64,000 nt of DNA. It comes from Sphingopyxis solisilvae (GTDB lineage Bacteria; Pseudomonadota; Alphaproteobacteria; Sphingomonadales; Sphingomonadaceae). The position numbers were made by a program, and so were the translations under genes. Of the stretch, positions 10,148 through 17,346 are shown in pieces; the first letter of the stretch is position 1, and each line of letters opens with the position of its first letter. The notes under the pieces were generated by a model. That model saw nothing but the letters and a program-made list of their open reading frames with translations, was not told the DNA's origin and did not search any database. The stretch spans positions 1 through 64,000 of the forward strand of contig NZ_JADKYM010000016.1 in the NCBI RefSeq assembly GCF_015475875.1, written 5' to 3'.

Positions 10148-10606
10148 ATGGGTGGAGTGCGTTCTGATATGAAAGCTACAACGGTAAGATCATCAGCGCC
10201 ATCGCTTACGGTTTCGGAGCTTAAAGAAACTGGATCCTTACTTATTAGTGAGCATGCGCTCCCAGAATCTGATGCATCAGTATATGAAGAAGACGGAAAA
10301 ATAAAAATTCAGATTCAATATTTTGAAGATTATTTACGCCTTTTAGAGATTATTTGTTGGTTTGACGATATTATTATTGGAGAAGTGCCGTTTTTAATTA
10401 GGCTTCCCAATGATCGAGTTGATAGGAATTTGGTTAAAGCCGGCAGATGTCGGACTCACCCCCACATCATGCTACACTTCCACCCATGCGCGCCCGGAAC
10501 CCCCTCTACATCATGGCCAAGCCGCCGCAGGAGGTTCAGGCGCAGATCGCCGCGGTGCGGCGAAACGATCCTTAGCGCGGACCGCACCTCCTCCATGTCA
10601 CGTTGA
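10148..10606 (+). CDS. Orphan AT-rich ORF, probably truncated
   Basis: I do not recognise this protein. ATG at 10148 and ATG at 10169 are both possible starts; GGTGGAG lies 11 bases before the latter. The first 95 or so residues are acidic and well-formed (ETGSLLISEHALPESDASVY, then FEDYLRLLEIICWFDD) and use AT-rich codons unlike any other gene in the window. From about 10485 the frame runs out of phase through the decayed phosphoesterase copy, so the Arg/Ser-rich tail is not real protein. The likely story is a foreign gene cut short when the neighbouring repeat arrived. Confidence 0.4.
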   Translation: MGGVRSDMKATTVRSSAPSLTVSELKETGSLLISEHALPESDASVYEEDGKIKIQIQYFEDYLRLLEIICWFDDIIIGEVPFLIRLPNDRVDRNLVKAGRCRTHPHIMLHFHPCAPGTPSTSWPSRRRRFRRRSPRCGETILSADRTSSMSR

Positions 10607-10689
10607 TCTCGCTCTACGACCTGAATTATGCGCCGCCCAGTGGCTGCCCGCGACCACCGCCGCGATCGGCAGCTTTGCTGCGCCCACCC
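10486..10689 (+). pseudogene. Decayed 5' copy of 2H phosphoesterase (2'-5' RNA ligase family)
   Basis: From the CCACCCATGCG around the start codon this stretch matches the 5' part of the intact gene at 12091. Codon 30 is changed from TCG (Ser) to a TAG stop at 10573-10575. A one-base deletion in the CCCGAGTGG counterpart (near 10644) shifts the frame, and homology fades near 10685 where the SRAP gene ends on the other strand. The first catalytic HVTL is still readable. It is a truncated duplicate and not expected to be functional. Confidence 0.85.
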
Positions 10690-11349
10690 CTACTCCACCA
10701 CCATCAGCTGTGACGGAAACGGCACCGCCAGCGCCGCCGCCGCTTCGGCATCGCCGTCCAGCCAGGTCGCATAATCCTCCTCGGCCAAAATCACCGGCAT
10801 CGCCTTGGGGTGCAGCGGCGCGACCAGCGGGTTGGGGGCGCAGGTCAGGAACGCATAGGCATCGCCGACCGCACTCGGGCGCCACAGCCCCGCGAACGCC
10901 GCAACCTCGCGGTCCGCGACGCGGAACCAATGCTCGTCCTTCGTCCCCTTGCCGTCCGGCCCCAGCTTCGGTTCGGCAAAGCGGCTGAACGGCACCAGGC
11001 ACCGCTGCGCCGGGCGTTTCAGCATATTGGCCCAGAACGGGCTGGCCAGGTTGCGGACGTTGGTGACATATTTGGTCACCGTCGTCCCCGGCCGCTTGCC
11101 GGGCAGGGTCAGCGGCACCCCCCACGCCATCTCGCCCGCGACGCGCGCGCCATCCACCGTCCGCACCACCTCCCCCATCCGCCGCGGCCACACGTCGATC
11201 CGCGTGTCCGAAAAGGGCGCGTCATACGGCAGCGCGCCGATATATTCGCGCCACGTCGGAATCGCCTCGGGATGATTCTGATAATGGTGACAGGTGCAAT
11301 AACCCCCAAACCCGGAGGGCGACCTTGATGAAAATCGGCGCGGGATCAT
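10690..11349 (-). CDS. SRAP (HMCES-like) family protein with atypical N-terminus
   Basis: The protein is 219 residues by this start. SRAP proteins crosslink to abasic sites in single-stranded DNA through Cys2, exposed when Met1 is removed. The rest of the fold is present: VTNVRNLASPFW with the conserved Asn, CLVPFSRFAEP with the Glu, and PLHPKAMPVIL with the His. The expected MC start is missing: the Cys of YCTCHHYQNHPEAIPTW is preceded by Thr, and the only ATG in frame (11349) adds about 19 residues ahead of it and has no clear ribosome site. It may be inactive, use a processed N-terminus, or be a decaying gene. Confidence 0.75.
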   Translation of the reverse strand: MIPRRFSSRSPSGFGGYCTCHHYQNHPEAIPTWREYIGALPYDAPFSDTRIDVWPRRMGEVVRTVDGARVAGEMAWGVPLTLPGKRPGTTVTKYVTNVRNLASPFWANMLKRPAQRCLVPFSRFAEPKLGPDGKGTKDEHWFRVADREVAAFAGLWRPSAVGDAYAFLTCAPNPLVAPLHPKAMPVILAEEDYATWLDGDAEAAAALAVPFPSQLMVVE

Positions 11350-11359
11350 GGTAAGAGGC

Positions 11360-11386
11360 TTGACTTTATATCAAAACAGGTATATT
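11360..11386 (+). promoter_or_regulatory. higBA-like promoter and possible operator
   Basis: TTGACT (11360-11365) and TATATT (11381-11386) are 15 bases apart, directly before the toxin start at 11397. TATATC and GGTATA at 11368-11373 and 11379-11384 form an imperfect dyad over the spacer, a natural place for antitoxin autorepression. Transcription would begin only a few bases before the ATG. Confidence 0.45.
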
Positions 11387-11396
11387 TGTTACTCCA

Positions 11397-11762
11397 ATGC
11401 TTGACGAAACGCCTCTCGATTGGATCGGTTCGTCAAAGAAGGATTTGCTCGCCTTTCCGGAGCCGGTGATCAGCGCGATGGGATATGCGCTCGGCGTAGC
11501 GCAACTGGGCGGAAAACATCCGCATGCCAAACCGTGGAAGGGTGAAGGTGGCGGCGTGTTCGAGGTGGTGGAGAGCCACGACGGGGATACCTATCGCGCG
11601 GTATATACGGTGCGCTTTGCCGAGGTAATTTACGTGCTGCATGCGTTTCAGAAGAAATCGACCAAGGGCATCCAGACGTCGAAAACCGATGTTGCCATGA
11701 TCAAGGCGCGATTGAAGCTGGCACAGCAGGATTATGAAGCGAGGAACACGGCCCATGGCTGA
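11397..11762 (+). CDS. higB: HigB-like (phage gp49/DUF891 type) RelE-superfamily toxin
   Basis: The 121-residue protein has the core motif of the gp49-like branch of RelE toxins: TYRAVYTVRFAEVIYVLHAF followed by KKSTKGIQTSKTDVAMIKARL. Such proteins are ribosome-dependent mRNA endonucleases in type II toxin-antitoxin pairs. The toxin gene comes first, as in higBA, and its stop overlaps the antitoxin start. There is no Shine-Dalgarno, and a promoter sits immediately upstream, so the mRNA may be nearly leaderless. Confidence 0.88.
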   Translation: MLDETPLDWIGSSKKDLLAFPEPVISAMGYALGVAQLGGKHPHAKPWKGEGGGVFEVVESHDGDTYRAVYTVRFAEVIYVLHAFQKKSTKGIQTSKTDVAMIKARLKLAQQDYEARNTAHG

Positions 11763-12078
11763 CAACACTATCACCCGTGGCACGGGTAATGTCTTTGCCG
11801 ATCTTGGCCTGTCCGACGCGGCCGACCGTCAAACCAAGACGCGGCTCGCGCTGGCGATCAACCGGATCATCAAGGAACAGCGCCTGAAACAGGTCGATAC
11901 TGCGCAACTGCTTGGCGTACCACAGCCCAAGGTGTCGGCGCTGGTCAATTATCGGCTCGATGGATTCTCGGTCGAAAAACTGATGGATTTCATCGTCGCA
12001 CTGGGCCGGGATGTCGAAATTGTCGTGCGCCCGAAACGCGACGCGTCGGCCAGGGTGCTGGTTCGCGAAGCGGCCTAA
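11755..12078 (+). CDS. higA: HigA-like XRE-family antitoxin
   Basis: The 107-residue product begins MADNTITRGTGNVFADLGL and carries an XRE helix-turn-helix (KQVDTAQLLGVPQPKVSALV, about residues 48-67) followed by DGFSVEKLMDFIVALGRDVEI, the signature of antitoxins paired with gp49-like toxins. It is expected to neutralise HigB and repress the shared promoter. ATG 11755 overlaps the toxin stop by 8 bases and has GAGG 11 bases upstream; an in-frame ATG at 11734 lies deeper in the toxin gene. Confidence 0.9.
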   Translation: MADNTITRGTGNVFADLGLSDAADRQTKTRLALAINRIIKEQRLKQVDTAQLLGVPQPKVSALVNYRLDGFSVEKLMDFIVALGRDVEIVVRPKRDASARVLVREAA

Positions 12079-12090
12079 AGGCCGCCACCC

Positions 12091-12594
12091 ATGCGAGCCC
12101 GGAACCCCCTCTACATCATGGCCAAGCCGCCGCAGGAGGTGCAGGCGCAGATCGCCGCGCTGCCGCGCAACGATCCTTCGCGCGGCCCCCACCTCCTCCA
12201 TGTCACGCTCATCTCGCTCTTCGACCTGCACCATGCGCCGCCCGAGTGGCTGCCCGCGACCCTCGCCGCGCTGGACGGCTTCGTCGCGGCGCCCTTTCCG
12301 CTCGCCTTCGACCGGATCGAGAACCGCAAGGCGGTGACGCTGCGCACGCGCGAACCGCTGGCCGAGGCGCGGGCGTTCCAGAAGGCGCTGGTGAACCATC
12401 TGCTGCGCGAAAAGGCGCCGATCATGGACGGCACCACCCCCGAACCGCACATCACGATCAACTATCGCGGCGACCGCCAGAATGCGCAGAAGATTCCGCC
12501 GATCGGCTGGACGGTCGATGAAATCATCCTCACCGAAAGCATCGTCGGCAAGACCACCCATGTCGAACATGGCCGCTGGCCGCTCCACGGCTAA
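12091..12594 (+). CDS. 2H phosphoesterase, 2'-5' RNA ligase (ThpR/LigT) family
   Basis: The 167-residue cytosolic protein carries both catalytic HxTx motifs of the 2H phosphoesterase superfamily: HVTL at residues 37-40 and HITI at 120-123. Members hydrolyse 2',3'-cyclic phosphates or join RNA ends; the in vivo substrate is often unknown. It starts 12 bases after the antitoxin stop, so it may be co-transcribed with higBA. It is the intact partner of the decayed copy at 10486, with which it forms a direct repeat of about 200 bp flanking the SRAP and toxin-antitoxin genes. Confidence 0.85.
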   Translation: MRARNPLYIMAKPPQEVQAQIAALPRNDPSRGPHLLHVTLISLFDLHHAPPEWLPATLAALDGFVAAPFPLAFDRIENRKAVTLRTREPLAEARAFQKALVNHLLREKAPIMDGTTPEPHITINYRGDRQNAQKIPPIGWTVDEIILTESIVGKTTHVEHGRWPLHG

Positions 12595-12597
12595 TCG

Positions 12598-13257
12598 CTA
12601 GGAACCAGCCCGCCCCACGAGCTTCCGCACCATCGCCCGCACTTCCGCAGGCGTATCGCCGCTGACCACCTCGACATAGCCGATGCCCGCGCGGCGGAGC
12701 GCCTCGCGTTTTACCGCGTCGCGCGCGGCAGTGGTGTCGCTCAGGTGATGCCCCTTGCCCTGCATCTCGACCGCGTGGAGCGGGCGGCAGTCGGCGTCGA
12801 CGATCAGCAGGTCGACGCGCTTCGAATTGACCGCAAAGAAGGCCGCCTCGTTCGGGCTCGCCAAAATCTCGCCCAAGGAAACCTGCCCCATCGCGCGCCA
12901 GCCGGGACTTTCCTCGGCCAGCGCCTTGTCGAGCACGCTCAGCAAGCGCCGCTCGCCCTGATTGAAAAGCGGCCGCGCGGTGAACGGCGCCTCCATCACG
13001 GCGCGCAATTGCTCGGCGGCGGTCGCGACCGGGCTGGCGGGCCTAGGCGGCGGGACCACCGGCACGACCTTCGCCTTGCCGCCGCCCCACGCCCGCTTGC
13101 CGCCACGCTTCTGCCACCGCTGCCGCCGCTCGGCCCGCTTCCACCCCTCGACGATTCGCTCGGCACCCACGCCAATCGCCGCGCCGACCGCCAGTACGAT
13201 CGCCAGCAGCATCGGTTTGTCGATCAGGGCCAATATCTCGCTCGGCATGGGCCGCAT
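12598..13257 (-). CDS. DUF2726 membrane-anchored protein
   Basis: The 219-residue protein has one N-terminal transmembrane helix (MLLAIVLAVGAAIGVGAERI, residues 16-35), a basic Lys/Arg/Gly linker, and a C-terminal DUF2726 domain (FNQGERRLLSVLDKAL, VDLLIVDADCRPLHAVEMQGKGHH). The D-x(n)-E-x-Q arrangement recalls the PD-(D/E)XK nuclease fold, to which this family is thought to be related; nuclease activity is not shown. The open frame extends upstream of ATG 13257 through non-coding DNA, and I rejected that part. It is convergent with the phosphoesterase, 3 bases away. Confidence 0.8.
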   Translation of the reverse strand: MRPMPSEILALIDKPMLLAIVLAVGAAIGVGAERIVEGWKRAERRQRWQKRGGKRAWGGGKAKVVPVVPPPRPASPVATAAEQLRAVMEAPFTARPLFNQGERRLLSVLDKALAEESPGWRAMGQVSLGEILASPNEAAFFAVNSKRVDLLIVDADCRPLHAVEMQGKGHHLSDTTAARDAVKREALRRAGIGYVEVVSGDTPAEVRAMVRKLVGRAGS

Positions 13258-13413
13258 GATAAGGCGGCGTTGGTTATCATCGGGTAACCCGGTCGATTGC
13301 ACGCGGAGGGCGCGCCGCCGCGGAACTATGCCCGCCACCGGGGGTCTATCTACCAGAGGGGTAAAACATACGACCCCGCGTGCCCGGCACGCGACCCCAT
13401 TGGAGAGACTTCG

Positions 13414-13884
13414 ATGAAAAAGATGATGATGATCCCCCTCGCCGCGGCGACCGCGCTGGTCGCCGGGTGCGCCTCGAACGGCCTTTATGGCGGTGTCGGC
13501 GCCGGTACCGGTTATGACGACGGCGGCTACGGCTATTACGACCGTACCTACTACGACCGCTACGGCGCCTATGACTACAATCGCCCCGACCCGCGTCACG
13601 GCGGCTATTATGCCGACAATTATTACCGCAGCGACCGCCGGTATCGCGAACGCCGCCTGTCGAGCAACGACCGCATCTATCGCGGCCGCGACGGCAAATT
13701 TTATTGCCGCCGCAACGACGGCACCACCGGGCTGATCGTCGGCGGCATTGCCGGCGGCGTCGCGGGCAATGTCATCGCGCCGGGCGGGTCGGAAACGCTG
13801 GGCACCGTGCTTGGCGCCATCGGTGGCGCGGTTGCCGGTCGCGCGATCGAACGCAGCGGCAACAACGACGTGCGCTGCCGTTGA
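13414..13884 (+). CDS. Glycine-zipper lipoprotein, tyrosine-rich
   Basis: The 156-residue protein has a lipoprotein signal with lipobox VAGC (Cys near residue 19), a central Tyr/Asp/Gly/Arg-rich low-complexity region (residues 30-90), and a C-terminal glycine-zipper segment (GLIVGGIAGGVAGNVIAPGG, then GTVLGAIGGAVAGRAI) of the 2TM/YMGG type. It is likely an envelope protein whose zipper inserts or self-associates in membrane. GGAGAG sits 6 bases before ATG 13414; in-frame codons upstream of this are not plausible as a signal peptide. Confidence 0.85.
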   Translation: MKKMMMIPLAAATALVAGCASNGLYGGVGAGTGYDDGGYGYYDRTYYDRYGAYDYNRPDPRHGGYYADNYYRSDRRYRERRLSSNDRIYRGRDGKFYCRRNDGTTGLIVGGIAGGVAGNVIAPGGSETLGTVLGAIGGAVAGRAIERSGNNDVRCR

Positions 13885-13897
13885 ACGACGCGCGCCG

Positions 13898-14776
13898 CTA
13901 CCCCGCAATCTCGGCGGTGGCGGCGCGCTCGATCGCCGGCCGCCAGCTGCGCTGGGTGGGCAGCAGGAAAATCTCACCCAGCACGCGCTCGATCTCGTCG
14001 GCAGTCAGGTAGCGGCGGTCGGTCCGCCCGTCGGCCAGCCGCGTCGTCAGCCGGTTGTCGCGGAGCGCATATCGCGCCTCGGCGGTCGTGCGCGCCGCGA
14101 CCAGTTGCCGGGTGAAATGCGAAGCGGGGTGCGATGACGTGTACCAGTTGCCGACAATCCGATCGATCGGCGGCGCCGGGGCGTCGTCCAGCCGGTACAG
14201 CGCCTGCCACGCATCGCCGATCCGCGCCGCGACTTCCCACCCGAAATCGCGGCGCAGCACGCGATAATCCTCGTGCCGCGTCCGCTGCACCGCTTCGCTG
14301 TCCATCGCCAGCGGCTGCGGCGGCACCGCGGCGCCGAACCCGACGTCGGCCAGCCACGGCCGCCCATCCAGCGTCACCAGCGTTACCTGGTGGGTGCGCG
14401 GGGTCGGCGGCGCATCGTCCGCCAGCATCCAGCGCACCCGGCCCAGCATCGCCTCGGCCTCGAACCCGATCGCCCGCAATACACGCAGGAACAGGCCGTT
14501 CTGTTCGAAACAATAACCGCCGCGGCGCCGGTCGACCAGCTTCGCCTCGACCGCGGCATCGTCGATCGCGATCCCCGCCCCGGTCAGCGCGTCGATCGCC
14601 TCGAACGGGATCGCGGCGATATGCGCCGCCTGCAGCGCCGCCAGCACTTCCGCGGTGGGCGCCACCGGCCCGGTGTAGCCGATCCGCGCCAGATAGCGCG
14701 TCAGGAATGGCGCCCGGTCGGGGGCAGGATCGCCATCATCGGTGCTGGCATCAGGGGCAGCGGGATAGTGCAACAT
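13898..14776 (-). CDS. Arylamine N-acetyltransferase
   Basis: The 292-residue protein has the complete NAT catalytic triad: Cys89 (RRGGYCFEQN), His129 (RTHQVTLV) and Asp144 (WLADVGFG). It transfers acetyl groups from acetyl-CoA to arylamines or hydrazines in the cytosol. I chose ATG 14776 because GGAG lies 9 bases upstream; a TTG at 14782 would be only 3 bases from it. Confidence 0.95.
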   Translation of the reverse strand: MLHYPAAPDASTDDGDPAPDRAPFLTRYLARIGYTGPVAPTAEVLAALQAAHIAAIPFEAIDALTGAGIAIDDAAVEAKLVDRRRGGYCFEQNGLFLRVLRAIGFEAEAMLGRVRWMLADDAPPTPRTHQVTLVTLDGRPWLADVGFGAAVPPQPLAMDSEAVQRTRHEDYRVLRRDFGWEVAARIGDAWQALYRLDDAPAPPIDRIVGNWYTSSHPASHFTRQLVAARTTAEARYALRDNRLTTRLADGRTDRRYLTADEIERVLGEIFLLPTQRSWRPAIERAATAEIAG

Positions 14777-14821
14777 CGGCAAGGACTCCGTTCGCGAATC
14801 AACTGCCGAAGCTTATGCAAG

Positions 14822-14843
14822 CTCAAGTCTGCTTGAGATCAAG
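14822..14843. promoter_or_regulatory. CTCAAG/CTTGAG dyad cluster
   Basis: CTCAAG (14822-14827) and CTTGAG (14832-14837) form a perfect 6-bp dyad with a 4-base spacer; the second arm starts another near-dyad (CTTGAGATCAAG, 14832-14843). It lies in the 247-bp divergent spacer between the NAT gene and the exported protein at 15024, about 45 bases upstream of NAT. It is a possible operator, with no known regulator. The rest of the spacer shows nothing I can assign. Confidence 0.3.
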
Positions 14844-15023
14844 CGGCCTTTCGCACGATCGGCACTTTGTCCGCTGGTCGGCACGCGTCGGCGCCTTGTC
14901 GAAGTCATCATGACAGACATGGCGATCGCCGCCATCTCGTCACTGTCGGAGCCACGACGGCGGTCCGTCCCCGCGGCCGGGCTCCGGCGCCATTCTGCTT
15001 CGCATCCTTCCGGGAGGCTCTCC

Positions 15024-15902
15024 ATGCGTATCGCCCTGCTTACCCTCACCTTGCTGGCTACCCCCGCGGCAGCGCAGGAGGACGCGCCGATCGTCGTGAC
15101 CGGGCACCGCGACCTTGAACAGCAGATCGAATCCTTTGTCGGCGCGCTGACCCCGTCGTCGCCGCGCGGCCAGATCGCGCGGTTCGAAACGGCGGTCTGC
15201 CCCGGCGTGTTCGGGATTCCCGAAGCGCAGCGCGCCGCCGTTCGGGACCGCATTCGCGCAGTGGCGAAAGGCGTCGGGCTCGATGTTGCCAAGCCTGACT
15301 GCACCCCCAATCTGCTCGTCATGGTCGCGACCGACAAGAACGCCTTCGTCAAAGCGCTCGGCAAGGATCACAACTATATGTTCGGCGACCGGACCCCGGC
15401 ACAGGTTCGCCAGATTCTCGCCGAACCGGGGCCAGCTACCGCCTGGCAGATCCAGACAATGGTGAACGCCGAAGGCCGCCGGATCGGCAACGAAGGTGAC
15501 ACGCCGGTCAATCGCACAGCCACCAGACCGTCACGAATCACCGCAGCCGCGCGGCCCGCTTTCATGGCTGCGGCGGTGGTGATCGAGAGCGCCGCGCTGG
15601 AGGGGCTCACCACGACCCAGCTCGCAGATTATGCGGCGATGCGCGGGTTGGCGCGCATCGATCCGATGCGGATCGATACTGCCGCGCCATCGACGATCCT
15701 GCGCATCCTCGACGCCTCGTCCGACAGCGAAGTGCCGGTGACGCTCACCCAGTGGGATTTTGCCTTTCTGAAGGGGCTTTATTCCAGCCCCGACAACCTC
15801 TACGCCCCGTCACAGCGTTCAGAGATCGAACGCGCAATGAACCAGGAATTTGACCGGGCGGGCGGCGAAGACGCACCCTCGCGCGGCAAATCCCCGGGTT
15901 AG
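15024..15902 (+). CDS. Hypothetical exported protein
   Basis: The 292-residue protein has a clear signal peptide (MRIALLTLTLLATPAAAQ) followed by EDAPIVVTGHRDLEQQIESF. The IVVTG stretch is the same motif seen after signal peptides in sphingomonad TonB receptors and many of their exported proteins. The body has CPGVFGIPEAQRAAVRDRIR and KPDCTPNLLVMVATD, with a likely disulfide between these two Cys. I do not recognise a catalytic motif. GGGAGG lies 6 bases before ATG 15024. Confidence 0.8.
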   Translation: MRIALLTLTLLATPAAAQEDAPIVVTGHRDLEQQIESFVGALTPSSPRGQIARFETAVCPGVFGIPEAQRAAVRDRIRAVAKGVGLDVAKPDCTPNLLVMVATDKNAFVKALGKDHNYMFGDRTPAQVRQILAEPGPATAWQIQTMVNAEGRRIGNEGDTPVNRTATRPSRITAAARPAFMAAAVVIESAALEGLTTTQLADYAAMRGLARIDPMRIDTAAPSTILRILDASSDSEVPVTLTQWDFAFLKGLYSSPDNLYAPSQRSEIERAMNQEFDRAGGEDAPSRGKSPG

Positions 15903-15927
15903 GCACGCACGGGAATGACAGACGGCC

Positions 15928-16476
15928 ATGGCGACACTTGAATCCGATCCTATCGTCGCGGCCAAACAGCGGCTCGCGCTGGCGCTGCGGCCACGCATCG
16001 CACTGGTCGGTCTGACCAGCTGCGCGCTTGCGTTTCCGGGCGACGCAGAAGATCGCATTTCGGTATCCGACCGCGTCGCGCATGCCGACGCCGCCGGGCC
16101 CGGCGCCGAAGCGTGGAGCGCCGCAACCGTCGCGCTGGTGACCGCGCTGGACGCCGACCCCGATCTGCGCGCGCTCCGCCAGCGGCTGTTCGATGTCGGC
16201 GTATCGTCGGCCTTCGAGGGCGATCATGACGAGACCGGCCTGTGGACCAGCCTGGTGCTGCGTTGCCCGCGGACGAACCTGCCGGCGCTCGAAACACTAG
16301 CTGCGGACGAGGCCGGAATTATCCCGGCGGACCGGGACGAGGTGTCGGCGCGATTCGCCATCTACATGCTGCGCAACCATCATCGCGACTGGCAGGTGAA
16401 CTGCACCAAATTTCCCGATGTCGGCGACAGCCCCTATACCCCGCCCGAAGAATGGAACCCGCTGGTTTCCACCTGA
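15928..16476 (+). CDS. Hypothetical protein
   Basis: The 182-residue protein is unrecognised. There is no signal peptide; residues 20-38 (LRPRIALVGLTSCALAFPG) are hydrophobic but do not form a clear membrane helix. The ending NCTKFPDVGDSPYTPPEEW is distinctive and could serve as a search key. It starts 25 bases after the exported protein's stop and may be co-transcribed with it. Codon use is normal for the window. Confidence 0.6.
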   Translation: MATLESDPIVAAKQRLALALRPRIALVGLTSCALAFPGDAEDRISVSDRVAHADAAGPGAEAWSAATVALVTALDADPDLRALRQRLFDVGVSSAFEGDHDETGLWTSLVLRCPRTNLPALETLAADEAGIIPADRDEVSARFAIYMLRNHHRDWQVNCTKFPDVGDSPYTPPEEWNPLVST

Positions 16477-16484
16477 CGCTCAGG

Positions 16485-16916
16485 CTATTGATTATCGAGG
16501 CTGTGCTCCAGCGTGATCTCGCAATCGAGCAGCTTCGACACCGGACAGTTCATTTCGGCTTCCTTGGCGATCCGGGCAAATTCGTCGGCGTCGATCCCCG
16601 GCACCTTGGCGGTCAGCGTCAGCGCCGACTGGCTGATCTCGAACCCGCCCTCGACCTGATCGAGCGTCACCGCCGCGCTCGTCTCCAGCGTCTCGCCCGC
16701 ATAGCCCGCGCGCGCCAGCCCGAACGACAGCGCCATCGTGAAGCACGCCGCATGCGCCGCGGCGATCAGCTCCTCGGGGTTCGTCCCCGGCACCCCTTCG
16801 AACCGCGTCCCGAACCCGTAGGGCTGCTTGTCGAGCACGCCCGATTTGGTGGTGATAGACCCCTTGCCCTCCTTGCCGAAACCTTCGTAGCGAGCGGATG
16901 CGCGATTGACGGTCAT
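16485..16916 (-). CDS. OsmC-family peroxiredoxin
   Basis: The 143-residue protein has both catalytic cysteines of the OsmC family, Cys58 (AAHAACFTMAL) and Cys124 (EMNCPVSKLL), and the GTNPEELIAAAHAACF motif. OsmC/Ohr proteins reduce organic hydroperoxides through a cysteine pair; the length and the spacing favour OsmC over Ohr. AGGAGA lies 7 bases before ATG 16916. The open frame upstream of the start overlaps the Mpo1-like gene and is not used. Confidence 0.93.
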   Translation of the reverse strand: MTVNRASARYEGFGKEGKGSITTKSGVLDKQPYGFGTRFEGVPGTNPEELIAAAHAACFTMALSFGLARAGYAGETLETSAAVTLDQVEGGFEISQSALTLTAKVPGIDADEFARIAKEAEMNCPVSKLLDCEITLEHSLDNQ

Positions 16917-16963
16917 GCTTGTGTCTCCTTGGCTTGGAAAGAATGAAAGGGACGCGCCGCGCG

Positions 16964-17296
16964 TCAGCGAGCTACCCCCGCCTTGTCGAGTTCCGCCCCC
17001 AGCCGCCCGGTCAGCCACAACCCCCACATTTTGAAATCGGCGGCCAGGCTCCACAGCGGATAGGTAAAGGTCGCGGGCCGGTTCTTCTCGACCCCGAAAT
17101 GCGCCGCCCACGCAAAGAAATACCCCGCCAGCGGCAAGGCGACGAGCCATTCCCACCGCCCGCTCACCACCGCGCCGATCGCGATCAACACGACCAGGCT
17201 GGTCCCGACATAATGCAGCGCCCGCGTTGACGCCTTGCTATGCTCGCGCAGGTAAAAGGGCCAGAATTCGGCGAAGCTGGTATAGAGTCGCGCCAT
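16964..17296 (-). CDS. Mpo1-like (DUF962) membrane protein
   Basis: The 110-residue product has the DUF962 pattern: FYLREHSKASTRALHYVGTS with two hydrophobic helices after it (LVVLIAIGAVVSG and LVALPLAGYFFAWAAHFGVE) and RPATFTYPLWSLAADFKMWG. The yeast relative Mpo1 is an Fe-dependent dioxygenase acting in 2-hydroxy fatty acid alpha-oxidation, and the conserved His residues are present here. ATG at 17296 is chosen over GTG at 17302; neither has a strong ribosome site. Confidence 0.85.
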   Translation of the reverse strand: MARLYTSFAEFWPFYLREHSKASTRALHYVGTSLVVLIAIGAVVSGRWEWLVALPLAGYFFAWAAHFGVEKNRPATFTYPLWSLAADFKMWGLWLTGRLGAELDKAGVAR

Positions 17297-17346
17297 GGCC
17301 ACAGGATGCTGCGACGGACGGGCGCGGTCAACCTCCGTAAAAGCGG

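Noticed and set aside
11397-12078. Gp49-like toxin as evidence of a prophage
   Set aside because: No capsid, integrase or lysis gene is nearby; such toxin families are common in chromosomal toxin-antitoxin pairs.
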